A DNA stretch of 37,090 bases from Oscillospiraceae bacterium. Lineage in GTDB: Bacteria > Bacillota > Clostridia > Oscillospirales > CAG-272. Where the stretch lies: contig SVTG01000018.1 in NCBI GenBank assembly GCA_015063895.1, forward strand, positions 1 through 37,090, given 5' to 3'. The position numbers were made by a program, and so were the translations under genes. The notes under the pieces were generated by a model that made no database searches, was not told the DNA's origin, and saw nothing but the letters and a program-made list of their open reading frames with translations. Positions 14,341-22,269 of this stretch are shown here, one piece after another (position 1 is the stretch's first letter; the number at the start of each line of letters is the position of its first letter).

Positions 14341-15447
14341 TTGATTATTGCACTTGAAAATGCCAGAAGGGAATTGATCGATTTTCGCGAAAAGCTTGTT
14401 GACCTGGGGCAGGCGCTGCGTGTGGAGGACCTTGCCGCACGTGTGGCTGAATTGGAGCAAAAGACCGCAGACCCCAGCTTCTGGTCCGACCCCAATTCAT
14501 CTAAGGTTTTGCAGGAGCTCAAGCAAAGCAAGGATACTATTGAAGAATATGAAGCACTTTGCGCGCGCCTTGAGGATGCTGTCGCACTGGCTGACATTGC
14601 GATTGAGGCTGAGGACGAGGATTCGGTGGCCGAGGTGGAGGCAGAGCTTGCCGCGATCGTCGCCGAGGAGGATAATCAGCGCATGGAGGTGCTGCTTTGC
14701 GGAGAATATGACCGCAGCAATGCCATCGTTTCCTTTCACCCGGGTGCGGGTGGTACCGAGGCACAGGACTGGGCGCAGATGCTTTACCGTATGATCACGC
14801 GTTGGGCCGAGCGCAAGGGCTTTAAATACAAGCTCGTGGATTGGCTTGACGGCGATATGGCGGGCTTGAAGAGTGCTACGATCATGGTAGAGGGCACCAA
14901 TGCCTACGGTTATCTGAAGAGCGAAAACGGCGTGCACCGCTTGGTGCGCGTGTCGCCCTTTGATGCGGCAGGTCGCCGTCAGACCTCGTTTGCTTCGATC
15001 GAGGTCATGCCTGAGTTTGACGACGTTGATGCTGTGGAGATCCGCGACGAGGATATTGAGGTTACGGCACATCGCTCCTCGGGTGCCGGTGGTCAGCATA
15101 TCAACAAGACTGACTCGGCCATTCGTATTCTGCACAAGCCTACGGGCATTGTGGTTGGTTGCCAGACCGAGCGCAGTCAGCTGCAGAATAAGGAAACCGC
15201 GATGAAGATGCTCAAAGCAAAGCTCATGGAGATCAAGCTGCGTGAGCGTCTGGATACCATTGAGGAAATTCAAGGTAACAAGGTCAACATTGAGTGGGGC
15301 TCGCAGATCCGTTCTTACGTATTTATGCCCTACACACTTGCCAAGGATACCAGAACAGGCTTTGAAAACGGCAATATCGGTGCCGTGATGGACGGCGATA
15401 TCGACGGCTTTATTAACGCTTATCTCAAAATGAACGCAGGGCAATAA
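14341..15447 (+). CDS. prfB: peptide chain release factor 2, single-frame
   Basis: This 368-residue class I release factor terminates translation at UGA and UAA. Codon recognition is given by the SPF tripeptide (205-207, 'VSPFDAAGRRQTSFAS'), which marks RF2 rather than RF1. The catalytic GGQ (250-252) lies in 'SSGAGGQHINKTDSAIRI'. The N-terminal helical region (about 1-110) is complete. I chose the TTG at 14341 because GGGAGG lies six bases upstream; the in-frame GTG at 14320 has no site. The whole gene reads in one frame: the internal UGA and +1 shift used for autoregulation in E. coli and B. subtilis is absent. Downstream lies a small membrane protein gene 19 bases away. Confidence 0.96.
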   Translation: MIIALENARRELIDFREKLVDLGQALRVEDLAARVAELEQKTADPSFWSDPNSSKVLQELKQSKDTIEEYEALCARLEDAVALADIAIEAEDEDSVAEVEAELAAIVAEEDNQRMEVLLCGEYDRSNAIVSFHPGAGGTEAQDWAQMLYRMITRWAERKGFKYKLVDWLDGDMAGLKSATIMVEGTNAYGYLKSENGVHRLVRVSPFDAAGRRQTSFASIEVMPEFDDVDAVEIRDEDIEVTAHRSSGAGGQHINKTDSAIRILHKPTGIVVGCQTERSQLQNKETAMKMLKAKLMEIKLRERLDTIEEIQGNKVNIEWGSQIRSYVFMPYTLAKDTRTGFENGNIGAVMDGDIDGFINAYLKMNAGQ

Positions 15448-15466
15448 GCGCCCGCAGGAGGTTTTG

Positions 15467-15769
15467 ATGAAACACAAAGGGGTACAACGCCCTGTAGGCT
15501 TTTGTGCCTGCTTCGCTGCTTTTATATTGGTGATTTATTTTGTGACGCTTGCACTTCGCCGCCGCAGCGTTGTGTCGGCATGGCTGGCTTTCATTACTGC
15601 CATAGGTACCTTGGGCGTGACCTGTGCACTGTTTTCGGAGCTGGTTGCACCCGATAGCGACGGTGTGCGTGCAGCTGAACACAAAGCTGAGGATACCAGC
15701 GAGCTTTTTGAAGACGAGGAGCTTGCTGTCGCTGTGCAGCGTATTGACGCTGAGCTTGGCATCAATTAA
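15467..15769 (+). CDS. small two-helix membrane protein, unknown function
   Basis: This 100-residue protein has two hydrophobic segments (about 10-29 'VGFCACFAAFILVIYFVTLA' and 37-57 'AWLAFITAIGTLGVTCALFS') separated by a basic turn 'LRRRS', and an acidic C-terminal tail 'EDTSELFEDEELAVAVQRI'. The ATG follows AGGAGG by five bases, an excellent site. It lies between prfB and a secreted transglutaminase-like gene, with 19 bases on either side, so the three are probably co-transcribed. The positive turn suggests both termini face outward. No family recognised. Confidence 0.8.
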   Translation: MKHKGVQRPVGFCACFAAFILVIYFVTLALRRRSVVSAWLAFITAIGTLGVTCALFSELVAPDSDGVRAAEHKAEDTSELFEDEELAVAVQRIDAELGIN

Positions 15770-15788
15770 GAAAGAGGGGGAGTTTTTT

Positions 15789-17186
15789 ATGAGAACGCTG
15801 TCGCGTGTGGTGTCAGCCGTGATGCTGATATTTGTGCTGTCTTCATTTTGTATGTGGCGCTATGAAAAGCTTTCTCTTTTGTCAGGGGCTGTTGATTATA
15901 TTAACAACGCTTTGCACCGTGTAGAGGATCTGGTGGCGCTGACAAAGCCCACTGACGGTGATGGCAATGGTGATGATGACGACTCCAATCTGCCCACAGC
16001 TCCCACTGACCCCAACAGCAATTTCGTTCCTTATCAGCCCTCTGCTCCTGTTGACGTTAACCTGCGCCAAGCGCTATACGATGGACTTGCAGCGCATCAA
16101 ACGATGATCGATCTCTCTGCACTCTCGCCGAGTAAAGAAGAGGTTTCTGCCACAATGGCGGCGATCATATATAGCTCTCCCGAGCTTTTCTACTTGCAAT
16201 CGGGGTATTCGCTTTCCACCACCGAAAGCGGCGTGCAGTCGGTGAGCCCGACGTACACGTGCAGCGCCGCCGAAGCTGCGGAGCAGCGTGCGACCTACGA
16301 GGCTGCTCTGGCGCAGATCGTGGCGGGCGCCCCTGCTACGGGCAGCGATTTTGATAAGCTGCTGTATCTGCATGATTATTTTGTTGAAAATTATACCTAC
16401 GATTATACGTATACCATTCGTGATGCCTATACCTTTTTTACACAGAAAACAGGTGTATGCCAGGCGTATATGCTGGCGCTGATCGCCGCAGCACGCGAAT
16501 TGGGCATTGAATCAAAGCCTGTGACCTCTGACGTGATGAAGCATGCGTGGAACCTGGTGTTGCTTGACGGGAGCTGGTATCATGTGGATCTGACGTGGGA
16601 CGACAGTGCTTCGTTACCGACCGCGACCTCGTATACCTACTTTTTGCAAAGTGACGCGGGACTTGTGGCGACCGACAGCACGCGTAAAGAGGCTGATCGT
16701 CACCGTGACTGGTCGGCAGAGGAGCAGGCAACAAGCACCAAATACGACGCAGCCCCCTTTCGCCATGCGATCACACCTATGATCAAGCAAGGAAACACAT
16801 ATTATTGCACAGCTAAGGCTCCTGACGGCTCGGGAAATACCGTGCGCGGTGTCGTGCTTTGGGGTACTGACGTGTTGAATATGACAACAATGGTGGAGAT
16901 CAAGGGCGGTTATTGGACGGCGGGCGGCAACCAATATTATGCTTCCTGTTATGCCGATCTTGCTGTGGTTGGTGAATATCTTTATTATCATTCGGGTAAT
17001 TCGGTGTGTCGCGTGCCCCTGTCGGGCGGTACTGCCCAGACTGTGAAGCTGCTTTCGCTGACGGGCACCAACTGTATTTACGGCTTTATGGGTGTGGTGG
17101 ACGGTGCACTTCAGCTGCTGATCGCCCCCGCCCCGAACGCTTTGCCCGAGCAATGCACGATCTATGCATATACGCTTGAAGGTTAA
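15789..17186 (+). CDS. membrane-anchored transglutaminase-like protein (cysteine protease fold)
   Basis: This 465-residue protein starts with a signal or anchor helix ('VVSAVMLIFVLSSFCMW'), then an acidic, Pro/Thr-rich linker (about 50-95, 'PTDGDGNGDDDDSNLP'), and a transglutaminase-like core with a complete catalytic triad: Cys224 in 'TGVCQAYMLAL', His252 in 'KHAWNLVLLDG', Asp267 in 'YHVDLTWDD'. The region before it (about 100-200) is helical; the C-terminal third (about 325-465) looks like beta-propeller or DUF5050-type repeats ('VVGEYLYYHSGNSVCRVPLSGG'). Family members act outside the cell as peptidases or amide-bond-modifying enzymes; the substrate is unknown. The ATG at 15789 follows a GAGGGGGAG site, and the frame continues upstream without support. 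A terminator follows. Confidence 0.9.
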   Translation: MRTLSRVVSAVMLIFVLSSFCMWRYEKLSLLSGAVDYINNALHRVEDLVALTKPTDGDGNGDDDDSNLPTAPTDPNSNFVPYQPSAPVDVNLRQALYDGLAAHQTMIDLSALSPSKEEVSATMAAIIYSSPELFYLQSGYSLSTTESGVQSVSPTYTCSAAEAAEQRATYEAALAQIVAGAPATGSDFDKLLYLHDYFVENYTYDYTYTIRDAYTFFTQKTGVCQAYMLALIAAARELGIESKPVTSDVMKHAWNLVLLDGSWYHVDLTWDDSASLPTATSYTYFLQSDAGLVATDSTRKEADRHRDWSAEEQATSTKYDAAPFRHAITPMIKQGNTYYCTAKAPDGSGNTVRGVVLWGTDVLNMTTMVEIKGGYWTAGGNQYYASCYADLAVVGEYLYYHSGNSVCRVPLSGGTAQTVKLLSLTGTNCIYGFMGVVDGALQLLIAPAPNALPEQCTIYAYTLEG

Positions 17187-17188
17187 AT

Positions 17189-17222
17189 AAAAAAAGAGCA
17201 AGCTCTGCTTGCTCTTTTTTTA
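17189..17222. terminator. bidirectional rho-independent terminator
   Basis: Stem GAGCAAG/CTTGCTC (17196-17202 with 17208-17214), extended by A- and T-runs, sits between convergent genes. Confidence 0.9.
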
Positions 17223-17228
17223 TTGCTA

Positions 17229-18617
17229 TTACGCAGTAGGCTGATAGACCTTGATGCTATCCTGCCAGGTGGCGCGTACAAGATCACGAGCTCGGTTGGC
17301 GGTAAGCGTGGGATCAAGATACATCAGCTGCGATAAAATATTACCCGTTGCGGTGCATTCTACGGGACCGGCACTCACGGGCTTGCCCGTATAAGTGGCG
17401 GTCAGGCGGTTCAGGTATTCGTCCTTACATCCGCCGCCAACGATGGAGATGCCTGTGATCGGTGTGCCGGAGATCTCCTCCAATTCGACAATGGTTTTGC
17501 GGTAGCTTTCAGCAAGGGAATGATAGACCGATGCCAGAAGGTCACCGAGCGGCAGATCGGGGCGGTCAAGCGCCTCACGCACAGCCGCGATCATGCTCTC
17601 GGGTGCGAGAAATGCCGTGCTGGTGGGGTCAATCTTCTCACAAAAGTCGCTGGCCATAGCCATTTCCATCATTTCGTCGTAGGTATATTTCTTGTGTAGC
17701 TCACGTCGAATGCTCTGGAACAGCCACATACCCATAATGTTTTTGAGAAAGCGGTAACGGTAGGCAATGCCGCCCTCGTTGGTAAGATTGGCGGCCCTTG
17801 CTGCCTCGGTGGTAACGGGGGCGGTCAGCTCCATACCGACAAGGCTCCACGTGCCCGAGGAGATAAAGGCGCTGCCATCGGTCAGCGGGCAGGCAGCGAC
17901 CGCGGCTGCCGTATCGTGAGAGGGGCAGAGCACTACGGTTGCCTGAAAGCCCACGCGTGTGGCGATCTCAGCGCTGAAGGCACCCACCGCTGTGGCGGGG
18001 GGACACAAGGGCGCAAACAAACGGCGCGGTAGGCCGAGGGCATCAATGATTTCAAAATCCCAGTCCTTTTCGGCGGCATTCAGCAGGTTAGAGGTGGAGG
18101 CAATGGTGTATTCGCGCTTCATCACACCCGTTAATTTATAGGAAAGATATTCGGGCATCATCAGGAGATTTTTTGCCCTTTCAAGACGCCCTGCTTTTTT
18201 GTCTGCCATGAGCTGATATAAGGTATTGTAGGTCTGTTTTTGAATACCCGTGTGGCGGTATAGCACCTCCTCGGGCACGGTAGAAAAGACCTCCTCGGGT
18301 ATTGTTGCGGTGCGGCTGTCACGGTAGGCGTAGCAGGGTAAGATCTCCTTGTTTTCACCGTCAAGCAAAACGTAGTCAACGCCCCACGTATCAATGGAGA
18401 CTGTATCGGGCGTTTTGCCGAGCGTGTGGCAAGCGGCAATGCCTGCGATCACGTGCTCCGTCAAGGCTCCAATATCCCACGTGAGGCTTCCGTTTTCTTG
18501 CTTCATACCGTTTTCAAAGCGATAGACCTCGGTGGTTTTCAGCTTTCCGTTTTCAAGCTCTCCTAACAGGTGGCGCCCGCTTGAGGCACCAATGTCAATG
18601 GCAAGACAGCTGGGCAT
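17229..18617 (-). CDS. RhaB-type sugar kinase (rhamnulokinase family), probably L-fuculokinase here
   Basis: This 462-residue FGGY carbohydrate kinase is closest by eye to RhaB: 'LAIDIGASSGRHLLGELENG', 'SIDTWGVDYVLLDG', 'YRDSRT', 'FISSGTWSLVGMEL', 'NEGGIAYRYRFLKNIMGMWLFQ' and 'GISIVGGGCKDEYLNRLTA'. RhaB phosphorylates L-rhamnulose. The gene sits 11 bases behind a fucA-like aldolase and downstream of an L-fucose isomerase, with no rhamnose isomerase nearby, so it probably phosphorylates L-fuculose, or both ketoses. That is inference from context. AAAGGAG upstream of the ATG supports the start. It is the last gene of the unit. Confidence 0.9.
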   Translation of the reverse strand: MPSCLAIDIGASSGRHLLGELENGKLKTTEVYRFENGMKQENGSLTWDIGALTEHVIAGIAACHTLGKTPDTVSIDTWGVDYVLLDGENKEILPCYAYRDSRTATIPEEVFSTVPEEVLYRHTGIQKQTYNTLYQLMADKKAGRLERAKNLLMMPEYLSYKLTGVMKREYTIASTSNLLNAAEKDWDFEIIDALGLPRRLFAPLCPPATAVGAFSAEIATRVGFQATVVLCPSHDTAAAVAACPLTDGSAFISSGTWSLVGMELTAPVTTEAARAANLTNEGGIAYRYRFLKNIMGMWLFQSIRRELHKKYTYDEMMEMAMASDFCEKIDPTSTAFLAPESMIAAVREALDRPDLPLGDLLASVYHSLAESYRKTIVELEEISGTPITGISIVGGGCKDEYLNRLTATYTGKPVSAGPVECTATGNILSQLMYLDPTLTANRARDLVRATWQDSIKVYQPTA

Positions 18618-18628
18618 AGTGTTCTCCT

Positions 18629-19312
18629 TTAATGATTGTAATGTTTATAGCCGGGGTGCTTGCCTGTGACGTGATAGTAGTTTTCGCGCAGGTCAAGCAG
18701 CTTGTCGATTTGCGGTCTTTGGATCTCCTTGGCACCGCCAAGCAGATGTGCTGTCAAGGAGATCTTAGCAAAGAGCTCCAGGGTCTCCATACGGTAATAT
18801 GCCGTGATCAGATCGGCGCCAACTGTCAGCGCGCCGTGATTTTGCAGCAGGAATACGTCGTGCTCGGGCAAATAGGGGGTGATGGCCTCAGGCACCTCAT
18901 CGGTGCTGGGGGTGCCGTAGGGGGTAAGAGGAATGGAGCCGATGGCAATGACGGTTTCGATCATCGAATATTCGTCAAGGCTTTTGCCTGCTACGGCATA
19001 GCCCGTTGCCGTCGGGGGGTGGGCGTGTACCACGGCGCCAACGTCGGGGCGCTCGCGGTAGCAGCGCAGGTGCATCTTGATCTCGCTTGAGGGCTTGTAG
19101 CTGCCCTCGGCCTCTATTACCTTGCCCTCACCGTCAATGATGACGAGCTTGTCGGGGGTGATGAAGCTTTTGCTGTATCCCGTCGGGGTGGCAAGGAAGT
19201 TGCCGTCGGGGAGCTTGACGGTCACGTTGCCGTCGTTTGCGGCAACCCAGCCAAGCTGCCACATTTTGTGACATACGTCACAAAGCTGTTCGCGAAGTTC
19301 CATATATTTCAT
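18629..19312 (-). CDS. fucA: class II aldolase, L-fuculose-1-phosphate aldolase type
   Basis: This 227-residue zinc aldolase should split L-fuculose 1-phosphate into dihydroxyacetone phosphate and L-lactaldehyde. Family features are 'AANDGNVTVK' (phosphate pocket), 'TPTGYSKSF', a zinc-binding 'VVHAHPPTATGYA', and a third His in 'LLQNHGALTVG'. It is FucA-sized; E. coli RhaD is about 45 residues longer. The ATG at 19310-19312 was preferred to the one at 19316-19318 because the GAAGGAG site is then eight bases away rather than two. Its own promoter and a dyad lie upstream, so it can be transcribed separately from the isomerase gene. The kinase follows 11 bases later. Confidence 0.88.
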   Translation of the reverse strand: MKYMELREQLCDVCHKMWQLGWVAANDGNVTVKLPDGNFLATPTGYSKSFITPDKLVIIDGEGKVIEAEGSYKPSSEIKMHLRCYRERPDVGAVVHAHPPTATGYAVAGKSLDEYSMIETVIAIGSIPLTPYGTPSTDEVPEAITPYLPEHDVFLLQNHGALTVGADLITAYYRMETLELFAKISLTAHLLGGAKEIQRPQIDKLLDLRENYYHVTGKHPGYKHYNH

Positions 19313-19335
19313 GATCATAACTCCTTCTTATTTGG

Positions 19336-19365
19336 ATTATAGCGCACGGATATGTGCGCGGTCAA
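19336..19365 (-). promoter_or_regulatory. internal promoter of the aldolase-kinase pair with operator-like dyad
   Basis: Minus strand: TTGACC (19360-19365), 18-base spacer, TATAAT (19336-19341). The spacer holds a perfect inverted repeat GCGCAC-N6-GTGCGC (19342-19359), filling the space between -35 and -10, where a repressor would block polymerase or a MerR-type activator could act. Confidence 0.7.
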
Positions 19366-19409
19366 GAACGTTTTTTAATCTCACATATCGCAATATTTAT
19401 GCTGTTGTG

Positions 19410-21206
19410 TTATTTTTTGAAAAGCGGGCCGAACGTGGCGCACGCACGGTAGTCGGCGGCCTCCTTATCCATGCCGAAGGCATTCCATGCGGCAGGACGG
19501 AAGATCTTATCCTCGTCTACGTTATGCATGCAGACGGGGATACGCAGCATCGAGCAGAGTGTGATGAGGTCGGCACCGATATGGCCGTAGGAGATGGCAC
19601 CGTGATTGGCGCCCCAGCAGTTCATCACGTCATAGGCGCTCTTGAAGGCACCCTTGCCCGTGATGCGCGGTGCAAACCATGTGCAGGGCCAGGTATAGTC
19701 GGTACGCTTCCAGAGTGCGTCGGTCACCTCGTCGGGCAGGGCAATGGTATAGCCCTCGGCGATCTGCAAAACGGGTCCCTGGCCCTTGACTAAATTCAAG
19801 CGTATCATCGTTGCGGGCATCTCGGCCTTGGTGATAAAGCGCGAGGAATAGCCGCCGCCGCGGAAATAGCCAAGATCTGCGTAGTTCCAGGTGGCATTTG
19901 CCATAATGGCCACCTGATCGGCCTGTGTGACCTCATACCAGGGCTTCATAACACCGTTGCCGTTTTCGTCCTTTGCGGCGCCGTTTGCGTCAAGGCAGCA
20001 CGCCCCCGAGTTGATCAGGTGAATAAAGCCGTCAGCCTGCTTGGCTTTTCCTTCAATTTCATACCCCGTTACGCGCTTAACTGCGTCACCACTCCAATAG
20101 GTGCGCACGTCTGCAAACATTTGTGCGCGCCCGGTCAGCAGCTTGCCAAAGAGCATGCCGATGCCGTTTAAGACGTCGTTTTCGGTGGCAAGGATATAGG
20201 GCTCACGAGCGCCGTTCCAGTCAAACGAGGTGTTCAGCATAGCCTCGGGAAAATCGCAGTTGGGATAAAAGTCGGTCCACTGGCGCTGACCCTGGAAGCC
20301 TGCAGCGATGGCGTTATGACCAACCATCTCCTCCTCGCAGCCTGTGGGCAGATTGTTGTTGCCGTTCATCAGATCCTTGATGATGACCATCATTTTTATA
20401 ACAAATTCCCAGTCGCTGTCCTTTTCGGCGCGCGTTTTCTGCAGCTCCTTGGGGTTCTTGTCAAAGCCCTCAATGCAGTATTTCTTGGCCCATGCAAGGG
20501 CTTTTTCATATTCTGCTCGGTCGTAAACGCCTTCGGTCATGCGGCGAATGATCTCCACCTCATCGACAGATTCCACGCGCATACCGAGGTAATCCTCAAT
20601 AAAATCGGTGCTGATGATCGAACCGCCAATGCCCATGCAGATCGAGCCGATCTGCAGATAGGATTTGCCGCGCATGGTAGCGGCGGCCACAGCGGCGCGA
20701 CCAAAACGGAGCAGCTTTTCCGCTACGTCTGCGGGGATCGTGGTATCATCGAGGTCTTGCACGTCATGGCCGTAAATGCCAAAGGCAGGCAGGCCCTTTT
20801 GCGCGTGGGTGGCAAGCACCGAGGCAAGATATACGGCACCCGGGCGCTCGGTTCCGTTAAAGCCCCATACGGCCTTGATGGTGTGCGGATCCATGTCCAT
20901 GGTTTCGGCGCCGTAGCACCAGCAGGGTGTGACGGTCACCGTGATATCTACACCCTCACGACGGAATTTATCGGCACAGGCGGCAGCTTCGCCCACGCGC
21001 CCGATGGTGGTGTCGGCAATCACGACCTTTACAGGCTCGCCGTTAGAGTATTTTAGGTTTTCGGTGAAAAGCTTTGCGGCGCTTTTGGCCATATTCATGG
21101 TTTGCTCTTCCAGTGATTCGCGCACCTTTAATACGCCGCGTCGACCGTCAATGGTGGGGCGAATGCCGATGACGGGATAATTGCCAATAAGTCTTGATTT
21201 TGCCAT
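19410..21206 (-). CDS. fucI: L-fucose isomerase
   Basis: This 598-residue protein interconverts L-fucose and L-fuculose using a divalent metal, normally Mn. It matches E. coli FucI in length and in long blocks: '[14 protein letters not shown]', '[18 protein letters not shown]', '[14 protein letters not shown]', '[11 protein letters not shown]', '[13 protein letters not shown]', '[11 protein letters not shown]' and '[13 protein letters not shown]'. Probable metal ligands are Glu321 ('DFPEAML') and Asp344 ('TEND'), plus a His in 'GANHGA'. AGGAGGAA precedes the ATG. It is first in the fucose unit, divergent from an AraC-type regulator. The enzyme may also accept D-arabinose, a known property of the family. 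Confidence 0.96.
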   Translation of the reverse strand: MAKSRLIGNYPVIGIRPTIDGRRGVLKVRESLEEQTMNMAKSAAKLFTENLKYSNGEPVKVVIADTTIGRVGEAAACADKFRREGVDITVTVTPCWCYGAETMDMDPHTIKAVWGFNGTERPGAVYLASVLATHAQKGLPAFGIYGHDVQDLDDTTIPADVAEKLLRFGRAAVAAATMRGKSYLQIGSICMGIGGSIISTDFIEDYLGMRVESVDEVEIIRRMTEGVYDRAEYEKALAWAKKYCIEGFDKNPKELQKTRAEKDSDWEFVIKMMVIIKDLMNGNNNLPTGCEEEMVGHNAIAAGFQGQRQWTDFYPNCDFPEAMLNTSFDWNGAREPYILATENDVLNGIGMLFGKLLTGRAQMFADVRTYWSGDAVKRVTGYEIEGKAKQADGFIHLINSGACCLDANGAAKDENGNGVMKPWYEVTQADQVAIMANATWNYADLGYFRGGGYSSRFITKAEMPATMIRLNLVKGQGPVLQIAEGYTIALPDEVTDALWKRTDYTWPCTWFAPRITGKGAFKSAYDVMNCWGANHGAISYGHIGADLITLCSMLRIPVCMHNVDEDKIFRPAAWNAFGMDKEAADYRACATFGPLFKK

Positions 21207-21227
21207 AATGTTCCTCCTGAATATGGA

Positions 21228-21239
21228 TATACCGGTATA
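21228..21239. promoter_or_regulatory. 12-bp perfect palindrome upstream of fucI (candidate operator)
   Basis: TATACCGGTATA lies just upstream of the fucI ribosome binding site, near the expected transcription start. No matching copy was noticed at the second promoter of the locus. Confidence 0.45.
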
Positions 21240-21256
21240 AATATAGTTCCCTACAC

Positions 21257-21287
21257 TTGAATTATAGTATATTTTGTGCTATAATTC
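21257..21287 (+). promoter_or_regulatory. araC-type gene promoter overlapping a 9-bp inverted repeat in the divergent fuc region
   Basis: Plus strand: TTGAAT (21257-21262), 17-base spacer, TATAAT (21280-21285). GAATTATAG (21259-21267) and CTATAATTC (21279-21287) form a perfect inverted repeat with an 11-base centre, so each arm contains a -10-like hexamer facing opposite ways. The minus-strand hexamer TATAAT (21261-21266) could drive fucI but has no good -35, which would suit activator dependence. Confidence 0.7.
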
Positions 21288-21342
21288 TTGTAGATTTATC
21301 ACAAAATTGTATAACGATATTCACTTTTTGGGGGGTGTTTGC

Positions 21343-22200
21343 ATGCGAAACAGTCATTTGAAGGAAGCGGAGCCTCACGGTGCCCCGGATTTTCCCGTAC
21401 AGTATTATTGGGTGGACAGCGAGCACCCACGTTACGAAATGGCACTGCACTGGCATCATGAATTTGAGATCATACGTGTGAAAAAGGGCACTCTCTTGCT
21501 TTTTCTTGATAACGAAAAATACGTGCTCGACGAGGGGGAGATTGCGTTTGTGGCTGCGGGTGTGCTGCACCGTGCGATACCGTACCGTGCGATATACGAA
21601 TGTGTGGTTATGGATCTGAATTTGCTTTGCCGCCACGGCTCCGGACGTGTGACCGGCTATTTGCTCCCCTTACTTGGCGAGGGGGTGTGCATTGCGCAGC
21701 GCGGCACGGGAGAGGATTGCTTGCGTGAGGCGGTGGGGGCCTTGATGGAGGCCTTGTCAGGTGAGGGCTCCTTTTTTGAGTTAAAGGTGCTTTCCGCTGC
21801 CACGGATATGGTGTACTGTCTGTATCGCGAGGGGCGGATCCGGTTACCTGAGAAAAATCTCCCCACGGGAAAAAGCCGTGCGACCATTGCGGCACTTGTG
21901 GCGTGGATCGAGAAAAACTATACCGAAAAATGCACCCTTTCCGATCTTTCGGCGGTGGCAAATATGGGTGAAAAATATCTGTGTCGCTTTTTCAGAGAAT
22001 ATACGGGCAGCACGCCCGTGGCGTATATCAACCGTTTGCGCGTGGAGCGCGCCTGCATGAAGCTTGGCAAAGGGGAGGAGAATATCACGGAGATCGCGTT
22101 TGCATGCGGCTTCAATGATACCAGCTATTTTTGCAAGATCTTTAAACGGTATAAGGGTATGTCGCCGCGCGCTTACCGTGCTGTGGCGCACGTTATTTAA
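21343..22200 (+). CDS. AraC-family transcriptional regulator of the fucose locus
   Basis: This 285-residue regulator has an N-terminal cupin-like sugar-sensing domain (about 25-95, 'ALHWHHEFEIIRVKKGTLLLFLDNEKYVLDEGEIAFV') and a C-terminal double helix-turn-helix (about 185-285). The two helices read 'CTLSDLSAVANMGEKYLCRFFREYTGSTPVAYI' and 'ENITEIAFACGFNDTSYFCKIFKRYKGMSPRAYR', both canonical. The ATG at 21343 follows a GGGGGTG site. It is divergent from fucI across a symmetric promoter region and so probably controls it, responding to L-fucose or a pathway intermediate; the ligand is inference. Confidence 0.93.
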   Translation: MRNSHLKEAEPHGAPDFPVQYYWVDSEHPRYEMALHWHHEFEIIRVKKGTLLLFLDNEKYVLDEGEIAFVAAGVLHRAIPYRAIYECVVMDLNLLCRHGSGRVTGYLLPLLGEGVCIAQRGTGEDCLREAVGALMEALSGEGSFFELKVLSAATDMVYCLYREGRIRLPEKNLPTGKSRATIAALVAWIEKNYTEKCTLSDLSAVANMGEKYLCRFFREYTGSTPVAYINRLRVERACMKLGKGEENITEIAFACGFNDTSYFCKIFKRYKGMSPRAYRAVAHVI

Positions 22201-22213
22201 AAAGCACGCAAAA

Positions 22214-22251
22214 AGAACGCGTTGTGCCGGGCACAACGCGTTCTGCATTTT
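22214..22251. terminator. bidirectional rho-independent terminator
   Basis: A 14-bp perfect stem (22214-22227 with 22231-22244, CGG loop) sits between the convergent AraC-type gene and tyrS, with T-rich sequence downstream on both strands. Confidence 0.85.
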
Positions 22252-22269
22252 TGATAGAGTGAAAGGCTG

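Noticed and set aside
14320-14420. Programmed +1 frameshift in prfB
   Set aside because: No in-frame UGA or CTTTGA slip site; the N-terminus reads continuously.
14497-15477. 326-residue minus-strand open frame opposite prfB
   Set aside because: Antisense of conserved RF2 motifs; no supporting signals.
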